64,000 bases of DNA, from positions 2,294,001-2,358,000 of the forward strand of contig CBDCMS010000004.1 in NCBI GenBank assembly GCA_965219005.1. Direction: 5' to 3'. The stretch's first letter is position 1; every line of letters starts with the position of its first letter. Shown here piece by piece: positions 9,035 to 16,258 of this stretch. Position numbers and translations under genes: made by a program. The notes under the pieces are model-generated. The model was not told the origin of the DNA. It was given only the letters and a program-made list of their open reading frames with translations, and made no database searches. The stretch is from CAUZIZ01 sp965219005 (GTDB lineage: Bacteria; Acidobacteriota; UBA6911; RPQK01; JAJDTT01).

Positions 9035-10342
9035 ATGAAGTTCTTGTGGGTGGCGATCATCTCGCTGATCAGCTTTGCCTCGCTGAGAGCCGCCGTCACT
9101 CCCGAGGCGGCGATGTTCACGGTCAACAATACCTGGATGATGGTGTCCACCTTTCTGGTGTTCATCATGCACCTGGGATTCGCCAGTCTGGAATCGGGTC
9201 TGACCCGGGCCAAGAACACGGTCAACATACTCTTCAAGAACACGATGATCATCGCCATCGGCTTGTTGACCTATGCCTTCTGCGGCTTCAACTTGATGTA
9301 TCCGGGCGAGGCCTGGATCCTTGGAAGCTGGTTTGGTTTCAGCGGTTTCGGGCTACAAATTCCAGAGGGCGCCGCGGGGCTGATCGGCTACGCGGACGGC
9401 AACTATACCTACTGGACCGACTTTCTGTTCCAGGGAATGTTCGCCGCGACCGGCGCCACCATTGTATCGGGAGCGGTAGCAGGCAGGATCAAGCTTCGCA
9501 GCTTTCTGCTGTTCACCACCCTCTTCGTAGGCTTCGTCTATCCCCTGGTGGGCAGCTGGAAGTGGGGCGGGGGCTGGCTGGACCAACTTGGTTTCTATGA
9601 CTTCGCCGGTTCTACTCTGGTGCACTCGGTAGGAGGCTGGGGCGCCCTGGCCGGCGCACTCCTCCTGGGACCCCGACTGGGCAAGTATCTCCACGGCCAG
9701 ACCCACGCTTTCCCCGGCTCGAACATGCCGCTGGCTTCGATTGGTGTCTTTCTACTCTGGCTCGGCTGGTTCGGCTTCAACGGTGGTTCGGTTCTCTCGG
9801 CCGATCCGGGAGGGGTGTCCTTCACACTGGTAACCACCTGCCTGGCCGCAGCCGCCGGCATCTTGGGAGCCTACTTCACGTCGGAATTGGCCCAGGAAGC
9901 GCCCGACTTATCCATGGCTCTGAACGGCTGTCTGGCGGGGCTGGTGGGAATCACAGCAGGAGCCGATACCGTTTCGGTCCTCTCCGCCGTCATCATCGGT
10001 TTCATCGCCGGCATCCTGGTGGTGGCATCGGTCATCCTCATCGATTCCAAGTTGAAGATAGACGATCCCGTAGGCGCCATTTCCGTTCACCTGGTGTGTG
10101 GGATATGGGGGACTCTGGCGGTCGGGATCTTCAGCGTGAACCAGGAACACACTCTGCTGAAGCAGTTGATGGGCATCGGGGCTTACGGCATGGTGACCTT
10201 TGGCGTCGCCCTGCTCATCTTCTGGCTGTTGAAGAAGCTGCTCGGCATTCGCGTGTCTGAGGATGAGGAGCTGAAGGGCCTGGACATCGGAGAGCACGCC
10301 ATGGAGGCCTACTCCGGTTTTCAAATCTTCACGAGTGACTAG
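9035..10342 (+). CDS. amt: ammonium transporter Amt
   Basis: 435 residues from the chosen ATG, which has GGGGAGG seven bases upstream and is followed by a signal-like first hydrophobic stretch. Earlier in-frame starts (8933) lack such a site. The sequence shows the Amt/Mep/Rh pattern: NNTWMMVSTFLVFIMHLGFA with the first periplasmic tryptophan region, ESGLTRAKN, HSVGGWGALAGALLLGPR and GWFGFNGGS, and HLVCGIWGT with the pore histidine region near the end, over eleven expected membrane helices. It conducts ammonium across the inner membrane. The P-II gene 60 bases downstream encodes its usual gate-blocking partner. Confidence 0.93.
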   Translation: MKFLWVAIISLISFASLRAAVTPEAAMFTVNNTWMMVSTFLVFIMHLGFASLESGLTRAKNTVNILFKNTMIIAIGLLTYAFCGFNLMYPGEAWILGSWFGFSGFGLQIPEGAAGLIGYADGNYTYWTDFLFQGMFAATGATIVSGAVAGRIKLRSFLLFTTLFVGFVYPLVGSWKWGGGWLDQLGFYDFAGSTLVHSVGGWGALAGALLLGPRLGKYLHGQTHAFPGSNMPLASIGVFLLWLGWFGFNGGSVLSADPGGVSFTLVTTCLAAAAGILGAYFTSELAQEAPDLSMALNGCLAGLVGITAGADTVSVLSAVIIGFIAGILVVASVILIDSKLKIDDPVGAISVHLVCGIWGTLAVGIFSVNQEHTLLKQLMGIGAYGMVTFGVALLIFWLLKKLLGIRVSEDEELKGLDIGEHAMEAYSGFQIFTSD

Positions 10343-10402
10343 CTGCCATCGGCACCCACCGCTGGCCGGCGCCCGCTCGGTCAGCAAACAAAGGAAGCTG
10401 AA

Positions 10403-10744
10403 ATGAAACTTGTCGTTGCCATGATTCAGCCGCACAAACTGCCTGACGTAAAGCGGGCTTTATTTGATGCCCAGATCTACAAGATGACCGTCAGTAACGC
10501 CTTAGGAGCTGGCGAGCAGAAGGGCTACACGGAAGCCTATCGTGGTGTCATCCACACCATCAATCTACTGAAGAAGGTCAAGATCGAAATCGCCGTCAAT
10601 GAGGATTTCGTGGAGCCGACTATTGCCGCGATTGTCGAGGGTGCCCGGACGGGAAGCATTGGTGACGGAAAGATCTTCGTCGTTGATCTGCCGGAATGTG
10701 TCCGCATTCGAACCGGTGAGCGTGGCTCCGAGGCTATCGGTTAA
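10403..10744 (+). CDS. glnK: nitrogen regulatory protein P-II with atypical T-loop
   Basis: 113 residues, typical for the trimeric P-II family. Landmarks are MKLVVAMIQPHKLPDVK at the start, the T-loop QKGYTEAYRG at 39-48, VEGARTGSIGDGKIFV and the C-terminal RIRTGERG signature. By position in an amt operon it fits GlnK, which binds and blocks Amt in response to ATP/ADP and 2-oxoglutarate. The uridylylated tyrosine of the T-loop (Tyr51 in Escherichia coli GlnK, within AEYSVNF) is replaced: the aligned stretch reads VIHTINL. Regulation by GlnD uridylylation is therefore not expected, while effector binding may be retained. The symbol follows genomic context and could also be given as glnB. Confidence 0.9.
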   Translation: MKLVVAMIQPHKLPDVKRALFDAQIYKMTVSNALGAGEQKGYTEAYRGVIHTINLLKKVKIEIAVNEDFVEPTIAAIVEGARTGSIGDGKIFVVDLPECVRIRTGERGSEAIG

Positions 10745-10840
10745 CCTTCGCTCGCCTGCGCTGCTCCGACTAGCAGTTGTTGGCCTTCTCCTGTCAGGCT
10801 AGCCTGCGCTGGAGATAGGCGTAGTAGTAGCTTCCAGCTT
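10745..10840. other. short intergenic spacer
   Basis: No gene. GC-rich with several short imperfect repeats of CGCTCGCCTGCGCTG type but no convincing terminator. Confidence 0.3.
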
Positions 10841-11138
10841 CCCGGTGAATAGGTCCGACAATCCTTCCTACTCGGTTTCGCGGGCTTCGAGTCGGGTGCC
10901 GGAAGAACGATCAGCAATCGCTCGCTGTCCAGCGTCCCGCCGTAGCCTCGAACAAAGCGCCCAGAGATGATCGCATCGTCGACGGAGGTCCCTTCAGCAA
11001 CCTGGGGACACCGGTTTCGAAACCTGCCGAAGCGTTGATCGACACTGCCATGACTTCGTCTTCGCGCCGATAGAACAACTCACGCCACCGTTGTGACCAG
11101 ACCGGTTGGCTGCCTCCGTCCGCGTAGATCTGCTGCAA
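10841..11138 (-). pseudogene. C-terminal remnant of a kinase-type PD40 propeller
   Basis: Reverse-strand reading gives GGSQPVWSQRWRELFYRRED, VMAVSINASAGFETGVPRLL, then after a frameshift GRFVRGY and LDSERLLIVLPA. This is the last part of the PD40 propeller that follows serine/threonine kinase domains in acidobacterial proteins; the intact paralogue at 38731-39377 has GGSQPLWGVDGKELFYRNG at the same place. No kinase domain is nearby. Its distal end carries 23 bases that recur at 31415-31437. Confidence 0.6.
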
Positions 11139-11300
11139 GGCTCCGGGACCGGGAAGGCCGAGACGATCGTGGGAACACGAACGGGCGAGGGCAAAGGCAA
11201 AGCGCTAAACGGCTGCTGACACATCCACAGGATCAACTTATTCATCTTCTTTCTCGGTCCTGCTTGATCGCGTACAATCGTTTCCACCAAGGAGGTCGAA

Positions 11301-12878
11301 ATGAAACGTGTTCTGACCAACCTGCTTCTGAGAGTTGGCTTTGTTGCCGTCCTGAGCCTTTGCTGGATCCTGCTGCCTGACGGGGAGGTGGTTTCCTCTT
11401 CGGCGAATCCGGCGCTGGATCCTGACGAGCGGTTTGTCCTTGAGTCGGGGCATGCGGCGGGACGCCTTTCCTTCGAGATACTGGAGGACAAGACGGGAGT
11501 CCACCTTCCCGGTCGCCTCTTCTTTGCCCACAAGGAACCCAGGGACCAGGTGCCGATTGTCGGACGCTTCGAAAACTTTCTGGTCACCGCCTCCGGCCGT
11601 GAGGTCAAGACCGTGCCGGTGGGACAATACGATGTCTACATCACTCGCGGCACCGAGTACACGCTGGACCACCAGGAGATCAGCATCAAAGAAGGCCAGC
11701 TGACGCACCTCACATCCACGCTCTCCCCGGCCATCGACACCTCCGGGTTCATCTCGGCGGACTTTCACCTTCACCTCCAGTTCGCCATGAGGGACGGTGC
11801 TATTGTCTCTGCGGCCGAGGGACTGGACTTCTTGACGGCTACAGACCACAACATCCTGAAGGACTATTCCCCCTACATCTCCGAGCTGAACCTGAAGCGC
11901 TTCATGACCTCCGTGGTGGGCTCCGAGATCGACACCGAATTCGGGCACTTCAACAGCTTTCCCCTGACGGACGATCGTTGGCAGGAGAGGGGATATCGGC
12001 ACTCCATTCGGACGCCGCGAGAGTTTCTCCGGATAGTGAAGGAGGATCCGGGAGACGAGATCGTCCAGATCAATCATCCCCGCTTCGAGCAAGGGACGGG
12101 AGGACCCCCGAAAGGCGGCTACTTCAACCTCCGGCTCAGTCGGGATACCTCGCAGATCGAGTATCCCTTTTTCGAGACCGCGTTCGACCAGATGGAGGTG
12201 TACAACGCCATTACCGATCGTGAGGATTTTGAGATTCCCACCTACGGTCCCAGCAGCCAGGTGGATCAAAACCTGAAGGACTGGTTCGGCCTCTTGAACC
12301 AGGGCATCGCCATCGCCGGAGTCGCTAACACCGATGCCCACCTCTATCCCAGTGAGCTGCCGGGATACCCACGCAACTACGTTCTCTCGGACACGGACAA
12401 GCCCTGGGAAGTCGAGCCCAGCGAGGTGGTGAATGCACTGAAGAGGAAAGCAGTTACGGCGTCTCTGGGCCCCTTCATCCGCTTCTCGGCCAACGACGGC
12501 AAACCCGTGGGCTCGACCCTCAGCAGTGCGGGCGACGCAGTCACGCTTCACGTCAACGTCCAGGCTGCTCCCTGGATTCCGGTGGACCGCGTCCAGATCA
12601 TCGCCAATGGAGAAGTTCTGCACACCTTCCCCGTCGACGCGAGCTCTGAGCGGGTCCGCTTCCGGCAGGCTATCCGGGTGCAGTCGGGCCAGGACACCTG
12701 GTATCTGGTCCTGGTGACCTCGGAACGGCCCTGGAAACCTCCTTTTACCGAGTTCCGTTCGCTCGCGTTTACCAATCCCATCTGGGTGGACTACGATGAG
12801 AACGGCTACTTTGACCCCATCCAACCAGGCGATCCAGGTGGGGTTGACCCCGAGGAAGACCAGCAAGGGGGCTCATGA
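11301..12878 (+). CDS. CehA/McbA-like PHP-domain metallohydrolase, secreted
   Basis: 525 residues with an N-terminal hydrophobic signal segment. Metal-binding motifs of the PHP fold as found in CehA/McbA-type carboxylesterases or phosphoesterases are in order: ADFHLHLQFA near residue 155, TATDHN near 178, GSEIDTEFGHFN near 211, INHPR near 259 and ANTDAHLYP near 342. A C-terminal beta domain follows. AAGGAGG lies five bases before the ATG. The stop codon overlaps the start of the next gene as ATGA, so translation is coupled to the second Ldh_2 enzyme. The substrate is unknown. Confidence 0.8.
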   Translation: MKRVLTNLLLRVGFVAVLSLCWILLPDGEVVSSSANPALDPDERFVLESGHAAGRLSFEILEDKTGVHLPGRLFFAHKEPRDQVPIVGRFENFLVTASGREVKTVPVGQYDVYITRGTEYTLDHQEISIKEGQLTHLTSTLSPAIDTSGFISADFHLHLQFAMRDGAIVSAAEGLDFLTATDHNILKDYSPYISELNLKRFMTSVVGSEIDTEFGHFNSFPLTDDRWQERGYRHSIRTPREFLRIVKEDPGDEIVQINHPRFEQGTGGPPKGGYFNLRLSRDTSQIEYPFFETAFDQMEVYNAITDREDFEIPTYGPSSQVDQNLKDWFGLLNQGIAIAGVANTDAHLYPSELPGYPRNYVLSDTDKPWEVEPSEVVNALKRKAVTASLGPFIRFSANDGKPVGSTLSSAGDAVTLHVNVQAAPWIPVDRVQIIANGEVLHTFPVDASSERVRFRQAIRVQSGQDTWYLVLVTSERPWKPPFTEFRSLAFTNPIWVDYDENGYFDPIQPGDPGGVDPEEDQQGGS

Positions 12879-13936
12879 GTGGGCGAAGCAGGCGCGCCCC
12901 CGCCGCTGATCTGAGGGAATTCGCTCAAACCATCCTGGTGCGGGCAGGTCTAAGGGGAACCGACTCGAGGCGCGTGGTGGACAATCTTCTGGATGCCGAT
13001 CTACGAGGGGTCCACTCCCACGGGCTAGTGCGGATCGGCCCCATTGTCAGCCGGGTCCAGGGGGGAGGAATCAACCCCCGAGCGGAGGTGAGGGTGGTTT
13101 CCGATCGAGGAGCCTCGATCCTTCTGGACGGTGACGGGGGACCCGGACAGATCGCCGGGCACAAGGCCATGACACTTGCGATCGCCCGGGCTCGGGAATT
13201 GGGCGTTGGAGTCGCCGGCGTGTGCGGCTCCAACCACTATGGAACTGCCGGCTACTACGCCAGGATGGCGACGGAGGAGGGGATGATCGGTCTCTCGGTT
13301 AGCAATACCGGGGCCTCGATGGCACCCTGGGGGGGTACGACGCCCACTTACGGAACCAATCCTCTGGCGATTGCAGTTCCTAGCAGCGGCGAGTACCCGC
13401 TGATGCTGGACATTGCCCTGAGCCGCGCCGCCTGGGGCAAGGTGCTGCTTTACCTTTCTCGTGGCGATCCGCTTCCCCGGAACTGGGTCCTGGATCGGCA
13501 AGGGCAACCCACGACGGATCCCGAGGAGGCCCTAAAGGGCATGCCATCTCCTTTGGGAGATCACAAAGGGTACGGCCTGGCGGTGATGGTGGACATTCTG
13601 AGCGGGGTGTTGACCGGAGCCCTTTTCGGCAGGGATGTTTCCCCCACGCCCGCTCCTTCGGAACCCCAGGACACCGGTCACTTCTTCCTGGCAATCTCGG
13701 TTGAGCATTTCATGGAACCGGAGCTCTTCCTCTCCCGGATCCAGGACTACATCCAACAGCTCAAGTCCTCGGAGCTGATCTCCGGTGTGGACGAGATCCT
13801 GGTCCCGGGAGAGCCCGACTGGCGAGCAATTCAGAGGAGTCTCGAGGAGGGCATTGTTTTGGACGAGGAAACCTGGAAGATCCTGCACCGTCTCTCGGAC
13901 GAGTTGGGGGTGCCTCTGCCGGAACCACAAGGATGA
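12875..13936 (+). CDS. Ldh_2-family NAD(P)-dependent oxidoreductase
   Basis: 353 residues. Family landmarks are RGVHSHGLVRIG near 47, GSNHYGTAGYYARMA near 113, YGTNPLAIAVPS near 157, MLDIALSRAAWGKV near 174 and GDHKGYGLAVMVDILSGVLTG near 226. It is a paralogue of the enzyme at 2512-3555 but diverges strongly. Its ATG overlaps the stop of the CehA/McbA-like gene by four bases, indicating co-translation and a shared pathway, probably reduction or oxidation of a 2-hydroxy/2-oxo acid released by the upstream hydrolase (inference). Confidence 0.87.
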   Translation: MSGRSRRAPAADLREFAQTILVRAGLRGTDSRRVVDNLLDADLRGVHSHGLVRIGPIVSRVQGGGINPRAEVRVVSDRGASILLDGDGGPGQIAGHKAMTLAIARARELGVGVAGVCGSNHYGTAGYYARMATEEGMIGLSVSNTGASMAPWGGTTPTYGTNPLAIAVPSSGEYPLMLDIALSRAAWGKVLLYLSRGDPLPRNWVLDRQGQPTTDPEEALKGMPSPLGDHKGYGLAVMVDILSGVLTGALFGRDVSPTPAPSEPQDTGHFFLAISVEHFMEPELFLSRIQDYIQQLKSSELISGVDEILVPGEPDWRAIQRSLEEGIVLDEETWKILHRLSDELGVPLPEPQG

Positions 13937-13949
13937 AAGCTGATCCGAA

Positions 13950-14019
13950 CAGAGCCGCGAACGACTTGAGCCGTTAGCAATATGAACAAAGCTAGCGAGG
14001 AGAGAGCCGGACAACAGCA
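13950..14019 (+). repeat. REP-like repeat, copy 1
   Basis: About 70 bp starting CAGAGCCGCGAACGACTTGA and ending GAGAGAGCCGGACAACAGCA. The same unit appears inverted at 14665-14735 and again directly at 63451-63520. It stands 33 bases from the 3' end of the RAYT gene. Confidence 0.75.
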
Positions 14020-14051
14020 CAATCATCCACGTTCCAAGAAGTCCTTCCCAG

Positions 14052-14576
14052 TCAGTAATCCGACGAAGCGTTGAACACCTCCATCGGGGCGCCCTGCAAC
14101 TCCACAACATAGCGAATAGCACTGGCCAATGCCTCTTCCGTCCACAGGTACACAGTACTGCCGCCGCGAGCCCAGCGTCTGATTCGTCCTCTATCTATTC
14201 CACATCGGTTGAGGCCCCGGCTCGCGTGGGACTTGAGAGCATTCAGGACAGGCTCGGGGTCGGACAGCGCGGAAAGCACCACGTGGACGTGGGTGTACCT
14301 GACATGAGCCGCATGAAACTTCCAGTTTCGGCGTGCACAACCATGCCGGATGCCGTTCTTCACCGCTCTTTGGCCGGGCGGATCGAGGGAGTAAGCGAGG
14401 TGCTTCATACGCGACGCTGAGGCTCTGTGTCTCCTGGATTCCGGGAGCAGAAGGGGCATGCCATACCTATTGTTTTTCCGGTCAACTGTCCCCCGGGTGT
14501 CGCCGTGGAGGCGCGTGCCGTAGCAGGTGAAGGTCAACAAGTAGGCTAAGGGGTAGGAGGATGCACGACTGTGCAT
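14052..14576 (-). CDS. REP-associated tyrosine transposase (RAYT, IS200-like Y1)
   Basis: 174 residues. The order LLTFTCYGTRLHGDTRGTVD, then NNRYGMPLL, the HUH-type motif THVHVVLSA near residue 98 and a candidate catalytic tyrosine in AIRYVVELQG near 158 match RAYT proteins, single-domain relatives of IS200/IS605 TnpA that cut single-stranded REP hairpins. The gene is bracketed by inverted REP-like repeats at 13950-14019 and 14665-14735, the usual arrangement of a domesticated REP/RAYT locus. The start could be a little downstream of 14576. It is intact, unlike most mobile genes in the window. Confidence 0.8.
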   Translation of the reverse strand: MHSRASSYPLAYLLTFTCYGTRLHGDTRGTVDRKNNRYGMPLLLPESRRHRASASRMKHLAYSLDPPGQRAVKNGIRHGCARRNWKFHAAHVRYTHVHVVLSALSDPEPVLNALKSHASRGLNRCGIDRGRIRRWARGGSTVYLWTEEALASAIRYVVELQGAPMEVFNASSDY

Positions 14577-14664
14577 GTTCTATATAACGGCAGGTCCGGC
14601 TGCTGCGCGATATTAGTTGTGGGAGATTGGATGGTGGCTTTACGGGCGTTGGTATGTTGTTCTT

Positions 14665-14735
14665 TGCTGTTGTCCGGCTCTCTCCTCGCTCGCCGGCTTC
14701 ATCTCGCTAGCTGCTCAAGTCGTTCGCGGCTCTGT
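14665..14735 (-). repeat. REP-like repeat, inverted copy 2
   Basis: Reverse complement of copy 1 over both conserved ends, with a variable middle of about 25 bases. It lies 88 bases upstream of the RAYT start, so RAYT is flanked by a head-to-head pair. Confidence 0.75.
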
Positions 14736-14808
14736 CGGTCCCGTATTCACCGTTCTGGACGGCCCGGAACATGGGCGTTAGACTGGGCCAACACCAGGAG
14801 GAGGATAC

Positions 14809-16047
14809 ATGCATCAGACCAAGCCTTGGGATCGGAGAGACTTTCTCACCCACGGTGCGGCCTTCGCGGTCGCGCTCTCGATAGCACCGGCAGCACCCCA
14901 GAAGGGTGGGGACCCGGGTGAACCCAATCCCCACACCCGGCCCGCCCCCAATCGGCGCCACATCGTCATCTACCGGGACCCGTTTGCCTACTGCTCGCAC
15001 GCCTCCATCGTCCGCCTGGCCAACGGTGAGTGGATCACTGCCTTCAACGAATGTTAGCGGCGGACGCCCTACACTCATCCGCCGGGAGATCCCCACTTCC
15101 ACAACCTCATCTCACGGACCGACGATGAGGGCAAGACCTGGAGCCCTCCCCAGGCGACTCCCAACTGGGACTGGTATGGAGTCGAATGTCCCGGGCTGGC
15201 CCAGCTCAAAGACGGGACGGTGGTGCTCAACCAGTGGCAGTTCCTCTGGTATTCCCTGAACCAAGGTCGGAAGCTCGCCTCCCAGGGGCGAGAGATCTGG
15301 CTCAGAACCAGCACCGAACAAGGTTGGGTTCCCACCCTGTCGGACACCGATTGGAGCCGCAACCTCTACCCCTGGTGCCGGGCCAACGGCGGCTGCTATG
15401 TCCAGCTGAGCTCCGATGGCGGCCGGACCTGGGATCGCAGTGTCAAGATTCCCACCGAGCCCTACATGGGTGGCTACACCCCTCGGGGTGTGGCTCAGCT
15501 TCAAGATGGGACGGTACTCATGGTCACGGCCGACCACCCCCTGAATCACACCGTCTATGCTGTCCGCTCCCGGGACGGAGGTCTCAACTGGAGCAAGCCC
15601 GTAGTCCTGGGTAAGGTCGATGAGGGCCATATGTCCGAGCCCACAGCCGTTGAACTTCCCAGCGGCAAGATCGTCGCCATGATCCGCAGCAGTACTCACT
15701 ATCTCCACCAGAGCGAGTCCTCGGATGGGGGATTGACCTGGACCCCGATCCACCGCACGCCCATCTTCGGATATCCAGGACACCTTCTGCTCCTATCCGA
15801 TGGCCGGATGCTGACCACCTACGGTCACCGCCGCTCGCCTTTCGGGATTCGGGCCTGCCTGAGCCGGGACGGCGGGCAGAGCTGGGACTACGACAAAGAG
15901 TTTGTGATTCGCGGAGACTTTCCCAACCGAAACCTCGGTTACCCCGTTACGATCGAATACCAGCCAGGACATCTCTTCACCATCTACTACGGCGAAGAAC
16001 CGGACGGAACCACCAGTATCCAGGGCTCCTACTGGGAGGTTGCATAG
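14809..16047 (+). pseudogene. Tat-exported BNR/sialidase-like gene broken by one amber codon
   Basis: A single frame runs from 14809 to 16047 except for TAG at 15055-15057. The N-terminal part has a Tat signal (RRDFLTHGAAFAVALS) and HIVIYRDPFAYCSHASIVRLA; after the stop the same frame continues with PYTHPPGDPHFHNLISR and five Asp boxes (TDDEGKTW, SSDGGRTW, SRDGGLNW, SSDGGLTW, SRDGGQSW). The intact paralogue at 50069-51322 aligns throughout and has glutamine where the TAG stands (FTESQLRDPY versus FNEC-stop-RRTPY), so one C-to-T change would explain it. An internal start at 15220 could give a truncated protein lacking export. Sequencing error or amber readthrough are the alternatives. Confidence 0.75.
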
Positions 16048-16104
16048 GGCTACTCATGATCAACCGATCTGGTAGAAGGGGGTCCTCTCGGGATGTCGGG
16101 GCTG

Positions 16105-16159
16105 GTAGGTTGCCGTCGGAGACGTTCCCTACCGGAAACGACGGCGTCCTCAAACCTAC
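16105..16159. repeat. imperfect inverted repeat
   Basis: GTAGGTTGCCGTCG pairs with CGACGGC and AACCTAC, interrupted by a seven-base bulge. It lies between the broken sialidase-like gene and the PSD1 gene. There is no T tract, so terminator function is uncertain. Confidence 0.4.
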
Positions 16160-16258
16160 GAGGTTATCTGGAGCGTCTCCTCGACTGAGTTTTTCAACTT
16201 CCCCTACCTGGTGTTAGAATCTGGGTGACATCTAGAAGGTTTTCAAGAGTCTTAACCC

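Noticed and set aside
11238..12866. 542-codon reverse-strand ORF
   Set aside because: Shadow of the CehA/McbA-like gene, which has clear metal motifs and ribosome binding site.
14571..14921. Small + ORF upstream of the broken sialidase-like gene
   Set aside because: It translates the inverted REP repeat; the similar string opposite 13532-14122 arises for the same reason, so this is repeat sequence, not protein homology.
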